A stretch of DNA of 58,089 nt, from positions 1 to 58,089 of the forward strand of contig JAFUCN010000002.1 in assembly GCA_017459665.1 (NCBI GenBank), in the 5' to 3' direction. Shown one piece after another: positions 1-7,700 of the stretch. The notes under the pieces were generated by a model. That model was not told the DNA's origin. It was given only the letters and a program-made list of their open reading frames with translations, and did no database searches. Numbering within the stretch: position 1 is the first letter of the stretch; the number at the start of each line of letters is the position of its first letter. Source of the DNA: Methanobrevibacter sp. Lineage in GTDB: Archaea; Methanobacteriota; Methanobacteria; Methanobacteriales; Methanobacteriaceae. The translations under genes and the position numbers were made by a program.

Positions 1-321
1 AGAATATCTTGCCATTTTACCTTCTTTTTGATATTTGACAATATTATTTGCACGTAATATCCTTAATTGATTTGAAACAGTTGTCTGATTTAAGTCAAGC
101 GCTTCACATATATCGCATACACATAAATCTTCGACAGAAAGCAGGGAAATAATTTTTAATCTTGTAGGGTTTCCAAATATTTTGAAGAATTCTGAAAGCT
201 CAGCGTATTCATCTTGTGAAGGCATACGTCCTTTTACACGTTCTATTGCATCTTCATGAGGATTGCATACTTCACACATGTCTTCATTATTGTTTTCAAG
301 ATTATTATTTTCCATTTTCAT
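1..321 (-). CDS. ArsR/SmtB-family metal-sensing repressor, 3' end outside window
   Basis: The reverse strand is open from an ATG at 321 to the window edge, giving 107 visible residues. The protein has a Cys-containing leader (CEVC, residues 16-19), then a winged-helix domain with the ArsR-type helix FGNPTRLKIISLL and a CVCDIC motif at residues 67-72, followed by a recognition helix (NQTTVSNQLRIL). The CxC in the helix before the recognition helix is the classic thiol metal or metalloid site of ArsR/SmtB/CadC repressors. The ATG is at 319-321; a second in-frame ATG at 315 is equally possible. Which metal is sensed cannot be read from the sequence. Dyads upstream suggest autoregulation. Family assignment is firm. 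Confidence 0.88.
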   Translation of the reverse strand, partial: MKMENNNLENNNEDMCEVCNPHEDAIERVKGRMPSQDEYAELSEFFKIFGNPTRLKIISLLSVEDLCVCDICEALDLNQTTVSNQLRILRANNIVKYQKEGKMARYS

Positions 322-340
322 CACATATATTATATATTTA

Positions 341-396
341 CATATTATGATATGTTTATGTATTTAAATGTTTTCATATCATGATATTGTGATATG
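341..396. promoter_or_regulatory. Putative operator dyads of the ArsR-type regulator
   Basis: Two AT-rich dyads lie just upstream of the regulator. CATATTATGATATG (341-354) is imperfect. At 375-396 CATATCA and TGATATG form a perfect 7-base inverted repeat with an 8-base spacer; the same stretch holds the perfect palindrome ATATCATGATAT (376-387). ArsR/SmtB repressors bind such dyads over their own promoters. Binding is inferred. Confidence 0.5.
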
Positions 397-433
397 TTAA
401 TCTAAAAAAATAAATTAAAAATAAAGTGGATTA

Positions 434-892
434 TTATCTTTTAACCATACTTATTAATGTTCCATCGATAACACAATCAAAATCAACTTTATCCAGCCAG
501 CCAGCTTCAGTGAACATGTCCATGAAACAGACACCAATGATTTTACCATCATCATTTAAAATCTGACCAACAAAATCATTTAACTCATTGACATCCACAT
601 TGAATTCTGGCATGGACACTCCACCCAATATTACAACAATGTCTGAATCATGAGGGTCTGAAACTTCCTCACCAAGAGCCAAACCATAAGATTTAGGTTC
701 GAACTGATGAGCATCATCAATGTTAAGCAAAGGAATGAAGTGTGCTTCTTTATCTTGAACACCACAAGCCATAAGCTCAGCAAATGGAGTACACATTCCA
801 GGAGAACCAATAAATGTAATCTTGGATGCATCCCCTACTTCTTTCGCAAATATATTTATCAATCCGTGGAATCCACTCATGTTATTACTCAT
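434..892 (-). CDS. DUF2124-family methanogen protein
   Basis: A 152-residue soluble protein resembling DUF2124, a family of unknown function conserved in methanogens. It shows a flavodoxin/Rossmann-like alternation: a strand ITFIGSPG, a GMCTPFAEL segment after it, then DIVVILGGVSMPE and a late DGKIIGVCFMDMF. No catalytic motif is recognised. The ATG at 892 is chosen because GGAG lies a short distance upstream (TTGGAGATTATTATG); a TTG four codons earlier is the alternative. It is monocistronic, between the ArsR-type regulator and the flavin enzymes, and no function follows from this context. Confidence 0.7.
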   Translation of the reverse strand: MSNNMSGFHGLINIFAKEVGDASKITFIGSPGMCTPFAELMACGVQDKEAHFIPLLNIDDAHQFEPKSYGLALGEEVSDPHDSDIVVILGGVSMPEFNVDVNELNDFVGQILNDDGKIIGVCFMDMFTEAGWLDKVDFDCVIDGTLISMVKR

Positions 893-961
893 AATAATCT
901 CCAATAATACTTATGTAAATTAACATTATTAAAAGTTATTCCCAAAAGGTCGAACAAAATA

Positions 962-1963
962 TTAATATGTTTCATTACCTTCAATTAAACAAACACTTGA
1001 TTTTTTCCAATAGCAATTATTACATGTCCTGCACTTGGATTGGCCATGCCCATCTTTTTTCCATTTAGTTAAAAAGCAGGGGTCATGAACAAAAGACCTA
1101 TACATTGACAAAAAGCCGATGCCTGTCCTATTTAACAAATCTTGAATACTGCCCATTTCAGACCAGCCCCCTCCCAAAACAACAGGAACTTGCACTGAAT
1201 CAGCTACTTTTGAAGCAAAATCCACCAACATGTTTTCATTGGATTGACCTTTTCTAAAATATTGGGGAGACAAAAATTTGGTAATCTGCAAGCTATCAGC
1301 ACCATTTTCGGCCAGTATTTTGCAAATTTCTAGAGAATCATTTTCATCTTGATACAGATTAACCCTACAATGCACATGCAAGTCTGTGGTCTGTTTTATC
1401 AGTTTAATGATTTCAATAACCATCCTTACGCGATTATAGGTATTTCCACCATAATTATCCTGCCTTTGATTTTCAAATGGATCCATTACACGAGACAGGT
1501 AATAATTATTACCAACATTCAATTGAATGCCATCAAAACCTGCAAATGCAACTTTTTTAGCTGCAACAACATAATCAGATTGAATTTTTCTTATATCCTC
1601 TATTGTGAGGTCATTTACTTCCATCATCTGTTTTCCATTGACATTGCAGTTTATAAAACCTATTTGTGCAAAAATTGGTGTGTCAAATTCATGAACCGTA
1701 TCGGTTAGCTGTTTGAATTCCTTAATGAAATAAGGATAGTTAATGTAATGGGAATAATCGCTGAATCTGTCATGAGAATACATTGAAATCAATTCAGTCA
1801 CAATTAAACCAACATTGTTTTTAGCAAATTTCTCATATCTTTTAAAGATTTTTGGAGTTAAGTTTTTTTGGGATTCATTTTCTGATTCCCATAGACCCGA
1901 CCTTATTATGCGACTTTTGAGGTTAAACCTACCAAATTTTGTGTTATCGAATATGCTTTTCAT
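962..1963 (-). CDS. Old-yellow-enzyme-like flavin oxidoreductase, paralogue 1
   Basis: A 333-residue TIM-barrel protein of the NADH:flavin oxidoreductase/old yellow enzyme family, like the FMN half of 2,4-dienoyl-CoA reductase but without its NAD(P)/FAD half. The signature NQRQDNYGG lies at 165-173 and a phosphate-loop segment VPVVLGGG near 255. The two active-site His of the usual HxxHGYL motif are replaced: residues 149-152 read NVGN. The C-terminus has Cys at 311, 314, 317 and 325 (Cx2Cx2Cx7C), which departs from the Cx2Cx3Cx11C cluster site of FadH-type enzymes and could bind Fe-S or Zn. It is similar throughout to the next gene upstream, a local duplication. Its promoter carries the HxlR-like dyad at 2000-2017. 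The substrate is unknown. Confidence 0.85.
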   Translation of the reverse strand: MKSIFDNTKFGRFNLKSRIIRSGLWESENESQKNLTPKIFKRYEKFAKNNVGLIVTELISMYSHDRFSDYSHYINYPYFIKEFKQLTDTVHEFDTPIFAQIGFINCNVNGKQMMEVNDLTIEDIRKIQSDYVVAAKKVAFAGFDGIQLNVGNNYYLSRVMDPFENQRQDNYGGNTYNRVRMVIEIIKLIKQTTDLHVHCRVNLYQDENDSLEICKILAENGADSLQITKFLSPQYFRKGQSNENMLVDFASKVADSVQVPVVLGGGWSEMGSIQDLLNRTGIGFLSMYRSFVHDPCFLTKWKKDGHGQSKCRTCNNCYWKKSSVCLIEGNETY

Positions 1964-1984
1964 GAATTTAAATTATTCAAAATA

Positions 1985-2017
1985 GTATAAAAAGAGATTA
2001 GTAATTTAAGAATTACC
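1985..2017 (-). promoter_or_regulatory. HxlR-type dyad plus TATA box of OYE paralogue 1
   Basis: AGTAATTTAAGAATTACC at 2000-2017 is an inverted repeat with 7-base arms and a 4-base spacer, with one end mismatch. On the reverse strand it is followed nine bases later by TTTTTATACTATT (TATA box), about 30 bases before the ATG. The dyad sits just upstream of the BRE/TATA, a position often used by archaeal activators. Confidence 0.65.
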
Positions 2018-2021
2018 TACC

Positions 2022-3011
2022 TCATTTAAAATGATAACATGTACTAGTCTTAGTCCTATAACAGTTATTGCACTTCTTACACCTAGATATGCCCCCACCA
2101 GTTTCGCTCCATGATTTCAAGAAATCAGTTTGGGCTACAAATGGTCGATACATTGACAAGAATTCAACATCATTCTTATTGAGCAATTCATTCATATGTT
2201 TTTGATTATCGAATCCTCCACCCAGAATTACAGGAACATCAACTTCACCAATTAATTTTTGGCTGAATTCAACAAGTTCATCTTCTTCTGAGACATCCTT
2301 TGTGAAATAAAGAGGAGAGAGCGGTTTTGTAACCTGAAGGCTGTCAACACCAACTTTTTCAAGGAGTTTGCATATCTCAATGCTTTCCTTAGAATCAATT
2401 CCCCCTTTTCTTCCATCATATGCATTGACTTTACAGCCAACATGGAATTTAAGATTGGTTTTGATTACTTTAATCAGCTCCAAAACAAGTCTCATCCTAT
2501 TGAAAGTGTTTCCCCCATAATCATCTGACCTTTGGTTAAAATAAGGGTTAATGAGTTTTGACAAGAAGAAATTGTTTCCTAACGCCAATTGAATTCCATC
2601 AAAACCTGCAAGTTTAAGTTTCTGAGCTGCAACAATAATGTCTGATTGAATTTGGCGAATATCTTCTAGGGTCAAATCATTGATGCCAATGTCCAAATCA
2701 ATTCCTCGATTGAATTGGATAAACTCGATTTGGCCCAAAATAGGAACATCATGTTCGTGAGTGATTTCAGCAAGTTTTTTAGCTTCAACCATGAACTGTG
2801 GAGCACTGCTTTTAATTGAATACTCAGAAAACTTGTCTTTAGGATAAAGTGAAATTAATTCTGTAATAATTAACCCAACACCACTTCCGGCAAGGCTTTC
2901 ATATTTTTCATAGACTTCACTCATAGGCTGTGTTTGCCACAAACCTGTTCTTACAACACGACTGTTAAGTTTCAAATCTCCCAACTGACAATTATCAAAA
3001 ATATCTTTCAT
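2022..3011 (-). CDS. Old-yellow-enzyme-like flavin oxidoreductase, paralogue 2
   Basis: A 329-residue paralogue of the neighbouring OYE-like gene, with the same single FMN-barrel architecture. It keeps the NQRSDDYGG signature, VPVILGGG, and a C-terminal Cys set at 311, 314, 317 and 325. The active-site HxxH pair is replaced by A-L-G-N, different from paralogue 1, so the usual hydrogen bonding to a carbonyl or nitro substrate is altered in both. It is transcribed from its own promoter, which has the same dyad and TATA layout as paralogue 1. Location in the cytoplasm is inferred from the lack of a signal peptide or membrane segment. Role in redox or electrophile detoxification is inference. Confidence 0.85.
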   Translation of the reverse strand: MKDIFDNCQLGDLKLNSRVVRTGLWQTQPMSEVYEKYESLAGSGVGLIITELISLYPKDKFSEYSIKSSAPQFMVEAKKLAEITHEHDVPILGQIEFIQFNRGIDLDIGINDLTLEDIRQIQSDIIVAAQKLKLAGFDGIQLALGNNFFLSKLINPYFNQRSDDYGGNTFNRMRLVLELIKVIKTNLKFHVGCKVNAYDGRKGGIDSKESIEICKLLEKVGVDSLQVTKPLSPLYFTKDVSEEDELVEFSQKLIGEVDVPVILGGGFDNQKHMNELLNKNDVEFLSMYRPFVAQTDFLKSWSETGGGISRCKKCNNCYRTKTSTCYHFK

Positions 3012-3030
3012 GATTAAAAATTAGTAAAGA

Positions 3031-3066
3031 ATACTATAAAAAGAGTTTAGTAATTTATAAGTTACT
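3031..3066 (-). promoter_or_regulatory. HxlR-type dyad plus TATA box of OYE paralogue 2
   Basis: AGTAATTTATAAGTTACT at 3049-3066 matches the dyads at 2000-2017 and 3456-3473. On the reverse strand CTCTTTTTATAGTATT follows, with the same spacing and almost the same bases as at paralogue 1. The dyad overlaps the stop codon of the HxlR gene (3062-3064). Confidence 0.65.
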
Positions 3067-3442
3067 CCATATTGAATGCTTCACGATACTCTTTTAAGAT
3101 TTTCTGTTTTTGCAAATCATCATATCCAACATAGTTTAGTTCATTGAAATAGTAGGAAGTGATTTCATACAAAATCTTATTGGTTTTTAAACCTTTTTCA
3201 GTTAAGGAATACTCGGTTTGTACCCTTGGCCCCTCTTCAATTGTGGTTTTTATGATTAAATTATTTTCTTCCATGTATTTTAAAGTTTCAGCCAAAATAT
3301 GATTGCTTATTGTTGGATTAGCTTTTTTAAACTCTGAGAAATGTTTCATTCCCCTGAATATATTAGATAAAATGCAAAATATCCATTTTCTGTTAAAAAA
3401 ATCCAAAGTATTTCCAACCGGACAAATATTATTCTCAATCAT
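3062..3442 (-). CDS. HxlR-family transcriptional regulator
   Basis: A 126-residue winged-helix protein of the HxlR family. It starts with the typical CPVGNTLDFFNRKWIFCIL segment, in which Cys7 matches the N-terminal redox or electrophile-sensing Cys of HxlR-family regulators such as HypR and YodB. The wing region is TEYSLTEKGLKTNKIL. The gene lies between the OYE genes and the divergent dsbA-like gene. A perfect copy of the repeated 18-bp dyad lies between its TATA box and start codon, which suggests autorepression, while copies upstream of the TATA boxes of the other genes suggest activation. The family call is firm; the regulon is inferred. Confidence 0.9.
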   Translation of the reverse strand: MIENNICPVGNTLDFFNRKWIFCILSNIFRGMKHFSEFKKANPTISNHILAETLKYMEENNLIIKTTIEEGPRVQTEYSLTEKGLKTNKILYEITSYYFNELNYVGYDDLQKQKILKEYREAFNME

Positions 3443-3455
3443 AGTATCAACGTAT

Positions 3456-3484
3456 AGTAATTGTAGAATTACTCATATATTTAT
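3456..3484. promoter_or_regulatory. HxlR-type dyad in the hxlR/dsbA divergent promoter
   Basis: AGTAATTGTAGAATTACT at 3456-3473 is a perfect inverted repeat (7-base arms, 4-base spacer). On the forward strand CATATATTTATTAA follows at once and is the likely TATA box of the dsbA-like gene. On the reverse strand the dyad is downstream of the regulator's own TATA-like AATAAATATATG, 13 bases before its start codon. Confidence 0.7.
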
Positions 3485-3531
3485 TAATTAACTATTGTAA
3501 ATATTCACTTAAATAATTTAATGGTGATTAA

Positions 3532-4230
3532 ATGAAAATTACATACTGGAGCGATTTTGCTTGCCCGTATTGTTATATCGGAAATACAAGATTAAAAAGA
3601 TCTATTAAAGATTTGAACATCGAAGATGAAGTAGAATTTGACATTCATGCATTTGAACTGGATCAAAATGCACCAAAAGATGTTGAAACAACAACCGTTG
3701 AAAGATTTGCTGTGAAATACGGTTTATCAATTGAAGATGCTAAAAAAGAGGTTGACAATATCTCCAAGTTGAGTGTTGAAGATGGAATTGATTTTAAATA
3801 TGCATCCACACTTTATACAAATACTCGTGATGCACATAGACTAATGAAACTGGCCCAAAGTAAAAATGATTTCAAACTTGTTGAAAGATTATCAACATTG
3901 CTATTTGATGCTTATTTTACAAAAAATCTTAAATTGGCCGATAGGAATGTTCTATTAAATATTGGATGTGAAGCAGGACTTGAAAAAACAGATGTTGAAG
4001 AAGTTTTAGACAGTACATTATTTAATAAAGAAGTCGAAAGGGATGAAGAAATCGCCCTTACAAGTGGAATACATGCTGTTCCATTCTACTTATTGGATGG
4101 AAAATATTCTGTTCCAGGAGCATTATCTTATAATGACTTTAAAACTGTTTTAATCCAAATAATCAGTGAAAATAAAGTCAATGAAGATAATGAAGTGGAC
4201 AACTGTGAAGACGGAATATGCAGAATTTAG
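3532..4230 (+). CDS. DsbA/FrnE-family thiol oxidoreductase
   Basis: A 232-residue FrnE-type protein: a thioredoxin fold with a large helical insertion. The active site WSDFACPYCYIG has Cys11 and Cys14, and the cis-Pro loop is GIHAVPFYLLDG near residue 185, followed by the strand with PGALSYNDF. No signal peptide is present, so it should act in the cytoplasm, as FrnE does in oxidative stress. The C-terminus ends in CEDGICRI, an extra Cys pair (225, 230) that could act as a resolving or metal-binding site. The HxlR-type dyad lies directly upstream of its TATA box. The downstream MBL-fold gene starts nine bases after its stop codon. Confidence 0.88.
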   Translation: MKITYWSDFACPYCYIGNTRLKRSIKDLNIEDEVEFDIHAFELDQNAPKDVETTTVERFAVKYGLSIEDAKKEVDNISKLSVEDGIDFKYASTLYTNTRDAHRLMKLAQSKNDFKLVERLSTLLFDAYFTKNLKLADRNVLLNIGCEAGLEKTDVEEVLDSTLFNKEVERDEEIALTSGIHAVPFYLLDGKYSVPGALSYNDFKTVLIQIISENKVNEDNEVDNCEDGICRI

Positions 4231-4238
4231 GTGAGAAA

Positions 4239-4943
4239 ATGAAATTAAGATGGTTAGGCCATTCAGCATTTGAACTTGCAAGCAATGAAGGAACCAATAT
4301 TTTAGTTGACCCATTTATTCGTGCAAATCCAAACTGCTCTTTAAAGCCAGATGATTTGAATCCAGATATTCTCTGTATCACCCATGCTCATGCAGACCAT
4401 TTCGGAGATGCAATTGAAATAGCTAGAAATTGCAACTCAACAGTTGTTTGCAATTATGAAATTTCAAATTATCTGCAGAGAAAAGGAATTAATGCTATTG
4501 GAATTAACTGTGGAGCCGTAATTTCAGCAGGTGATGTAAAAATTAGAATGCTTGATGCAAAACATTCATCATCTTATGATTTTGAAATAGATATCGGATA
4601 TGGTGGAAACCCTGCAAGTTTCTTATTTGAATTTGATGATGGTTTTAAAGTATTTCACGCTGGAGATACTGGATTGTTCTCTGATTTGAAATTTGTTGTT
4701 GGTGAAGTTTACAGTCCGGATGTGGCATTGCTTCCTATTGGAAATATCTTTACAATGGACCCGAAAGAAGCATCAATAGCCGCAAAATGGATTAATCCGA
4801 AATATGTCATCCCCATGCATTACAATTCATTTCCTTCAATAATGCAGGACGGATTTGAATTTGAAAAATTAGTTAAAAATGAAGCTCCAACATGCAAAAC
4901 AATGCTTTTAGAACCTCTTGAAAGCTATGAATTCAATAAATAA
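4239..4943 (+). CDS. UPF0173-family metal-dependent hydrolase (MBL fold)
   Basis: A 234-residue metallo-beta-lactamase-fold protein of the UPF0173 type. It opens with KLRWLGHSAFEL, has the metal ligands HAHADH at residues 49-54, a late FHAGDTG, and ends with a conserved VIPMHYNSFP segment, all typical of this family. The start at 4239 is preferred over an in-frame ATG at 4218 because the latter lies inside the preceding gene and GGTGAG sits just ahead of 4239. It is likely cotranscribed with the dsbA-like gene. The substrate of the family is not established. Confidence 0.87.
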   Translation: MKLRWLGHSAFELASNEGTNILVDPFIRANPNCSLKPDDLNPDILCITHAHADHFGDAIEIARNCNSTVVCNYEISNYLQRKGINAIGINCGAVISAGDVKIRMLDAKHSSSYDFEIDIGYGGNPASFLFEFDDGFKVFHAGDTGLFSDLKFVVGEVYSPDVALLPIGNIFTMDPKEASIAAKWINPKYVIPMHYNSFPSIMQDGFEFEKLVKNEAPTCKTMLLEPLESYEFNK

Positions 4944-4953
4944 TATCTAAAAA

Positions 4954-7212
4954 TTATTCAACATCCTTTAGGGCTTCAACCATATTCAAGTCATTAATCT
5001 TATCTGAAAACATGAGATTTACCCCAATTGATATTGCAAATGTTATTGCGGCAACCAACAACAGATTACCCCAAGTTAAGGATGGAACATAATACAGAGA
5101 GTCTCCTGCAGCATTCATCATCAGCGTCATGAAGTAAAAACCTAAAGGAATTCCCAAAAGATAACCTATAGCTGTAAATATTACATTTTGTGTTAACAAT
5201 AGCTTTCTTAAGGTATTTGTTTTAAAACCTAAAACCTTCAATGTTGCAATTTCCCTCTCCATTTCAGTAAATGACAAAATTCCCAGATTATATAAAACCA
5301 AAATGGCCAATGCAACAGCTACAAATATTACGACATACACCATCATCATTACTGCAGTTGTCATCTGATCCCAGCTTTCCTTAATCTTATCTATACTAGT
5401 GGATGATTTGATTGAATCGAAGTTTTCGCCGAACTTTTCCTTTGTTAAGATATTTGTTGGTGTGAAATCCAATCCTTGGTCTTCTAAAGTGTCCGGTGAC
5501 ATTATCAGACCCTGTGATATAGGTTCTGCATGGATTTGACCTATTTTGGAAGTTACCCATTCATCACTTCCGACAATGTGCCATCTGATTTTATCACCAA
5601 TTTTCAAATTGAACTTCTCTGCAAGCTTGGTTGAGATAGAAACATCACCCTCATCGATTTCAATCGGATTTCTGTCACTATCAGTATACGATATCAAATC
5701 AGTATTATTTGAAACCAGAAGCGATACCGTGTCTTCCTTATCATTTGCTTTAATTTCTATTGACTGCTGCATGATAAAGCTACCGTCAGTTTCATTTAGA
5801 ATATAGTAAACTTCAAGAGGGTTAGCATCACTAGACAACAATAATTTAGACTCGTAATGCGAAATGTCATCATATTCCCATGATTTTAATTCATTTAAAC
5901 TATCGTTCATACCAAACGCTGCAATTAACAGCGCCACACATCCCATAACTCCCACAATTGCCATTAATGCTCTGAATTTATTTCTTCTTGCATCTCTCCA
6001 GTTCCAACGAATGTTGAAACTTAAATGACCCCATAACTTTGATTTTTCAATTAAGCTTTTTGATGAAGCATTTGGAGCCTTTGGCCTTAAAGTGTTGGCA
6101 GGATTTTCCTTTGAAATTCTTCTGCATGAAAGATACGTAACAAAAACAGATGAGATGACCATTAAAAAAGCAATATATACAAAACTCATGTCAAAACCGG
6201 GATGCCAACTTGGCATACTATAGCTATTCGCCATTGTCGGATAAAACATCTGCGGAATTATCATCGGTCCGGTAATTAAGCCTAGAATAGCTCCCGCCAA
6301 AACCGGCCAGAAACCATAGGATATATAATGCATGATTATTGTTTTGTCCTTAAACCCGACAGCCTTTAGAATTCCGATTTGCGTTCTTTGATGTGTGACA
6401 ATCCTTGTCATTGTTGTAAGAAGAGTCAAAAAGGTAACCAAAATAAATACAATAGGGAAAACATCCCCAATCATCTTGTGCTGAGCCATTTCATCAGCAA
6501 ACTTGGAAACACTTAAATGATCTTCTTTTTTGGTAAAGGACAAATAATCAACTGAATCATCAAGTTTCTGCTTAAAATCATCATCAGAGCCATCATATTT
6601 AACAAGCAAGGTATCATAGCTTAAATCTTCCGGATATGCCTTGTGTGAGAGATAAGCAAAACCAATCTGGGAAAAATCAGGTGTCAAAGAGGACGGAGAC
6701 AATTCATAGACATACTCCGGAGAATAGCCGATGCCCTTAATTTCCTTTGTGATTTCCAAATCGCCAAACTTAAATGTAATATAGTCTCCAACATTCAAAT
6801 CACGGGCTTCGGCAAAACGTTCGTCAAGCCACACCCCAGAAGCATCATCTGCATCAAACTCTTCACCTTCCGTCAAATAGAACTTCGAAATCGTCCCCGC
6901 CTCAACAAAGTGCAGCGTGATATCCGGATTGTTTTCCAAATCAGCCTGTGACTGAATGACCGCCTGCCTATCAGTTTGAGTTGAAAATTCATTTACCTTT
7001 CCTAAAGCAGCATCATCAAAATCAGCATTGTAAATCCAACCGTCAGCCAGATTGGTTTGTGTGTAGAACTCATCGGAAGTCTGCACTAACCCATAGTACT
7101 CCCCATAAATTCCACAGTAAGCGAAAATACCTAAAAATGCCATTAGAAATATCGCAATAAACTGTGTCCTATTGATTTTGATATCCCTCAGCATCTTTTT
7201 AGATAATGACAT
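4954..7212 (-). CDS. ABC transporter permease, FtsX/MacB-like, third in operon
   Basis: A 752-residue permease with two FtsX domains. Membrane segments are an N-terminal helix (AIFLMAFLGIFAYCGIYG), three around residues 250-380 and four in the C-terminal half (LMAIVGVMGCVALLIAAF, then three at the end). Extracellular domains follow the first helix of each half. It resembles the two permeases upstream along its whole length (for example WHIVGSDEW and EIATLKVLGFKT), so the set arose by duplication. The start at 7212 (MSLSKKMLRDI) aligns with the paralogues; a more distal ATG adds 30 residues without similarity. It has no ATPase of its own and probably uses the shared one. It is separated from the other permeases by a small gene. 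Confidence 0.87.
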   Translation of the reverse strand: MSLSKKMLRDIKINRTQFIAIFLMAFLGIFAYCGIYGEYYGLVQTSDEFYTQTNLADGWIYNADFDDAALGKVNEFSTQTDRQAVIQSQADLENNPDITLHFVEAGTISKFYLTEGEEFDADDASGVWLDERFAEARDLNVGDYITFKFGDLEITKEIKGIGYSPEYVYELSPSSLTPDFSQIGFAYLSHKAYPEDLSYDTLLVKYDGSDDDFKQKLDDSVDYLSFTKKEDHLSVSKFADEMAQHKMIGDVFPIVFILVTFLTLLTTMTRIVTHQRTQIGILKAVGFKDKTIIMHYISYGFWPVLAGAILGLITGPMIIPQMFYPTMANSYSMPSWHPGFDMSFVYIAFLMVISSVFVTYLSCRRISKENPANTLRPKAPNASSKSLIEKSKLWGHLSFNIRWNWRDARRNKFRALMAIVGVMGCVALLIAAFGMNDSLNELKSWEYDDISHYESKLLLSSDANPLEVYYILNETDGSFIMQQSIEIKANDKEDTVSLLVSNNTDLISYTDSDRNPIEIDEGDVSISTKLAEKFNLKIGDKIRWHIVGSDEWVTSKIGQIHAEPISQGLIMSPDTLEDQGLDFTPTNILTKEKFGENFDSIKSSTSIDKIKESWDQMTTAVMMMVYVVIFVAVALAILVLYNLGILSFTEMEREIATLKVLGFKTNTLRKLLLTQNVIFTAIGYLLGIPLGFYFMTLMMNAAGDSLYYVPSLTWGNLLLVAAITFAISIGVNLMFSDKINDLNMVEALKDVE

Positions 7213-7396
7213 AATATAATATTTAAAAACAGGATGTAAAAAACTTTTTTTAAATTCAAAATTCGATTCATCAAACATATTAAATGAAATCAAAAATAGC
7301 AATTATTGAAAGCCAAATGACATTAACATTGACTATGAAACATACATACATTAATTTGAAATAAGAATGTACATCAAATCGAAAAAAAATAAAAAA

Positions 7397-7618
7397 TTAA
7401 TATGAGTTAACCAACTCACCAAATAGTTCAACAGTTTCTTCAACACTCATCTCAGCACTTTTGCTGACCTCCTCAAGATTAGCTTCCCAAAGAGAGATTT
7501 TTCCCATAGGAGTTACTAAAAATTTGAATTTGTGATTTTTCTTAACCAAATCCGTTTTAAGAAGAGGATATTCATTCAGCAAATCCATATATTTTGACTC
7601 AGCAGTAACTTCAACCAT
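7397..7618 (-). CDS. Small DUF1858-like protein
   Basis: A 73-residue protein starting at an ATG preceded by GGTGATATA. It contains the pattern of DUF1858-type domains: a helix with YMDLLNEYPLLKTDLVKKNHKFKFL, a short linker, then LWEANLEEVSKSAEMSVEETVEL. These small helical domains are often found beside redox or Fe-S proteins, but their function is not known. Here it sits alone between two ABC permease genes, with about 80 bases on its upstream side, and may be cotranscribed with them. The family assignment is by pattern only. Confidence 0.6.
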   Translation of the reverse strand: MVEVTAESKYMDLLNEYPLLKTDLVKKNHKFKFLVTPMGKISLWEANLEEVSKSAEMSVEETVELFGELVNSY

Positions 7619-7700
7619 TATATCACCTAAATAATAGTTTAATGTATTCATTTTTAAAGGTTTTGTCACTAGCTAAGTATTAAAAGGAAACAAATGAACC

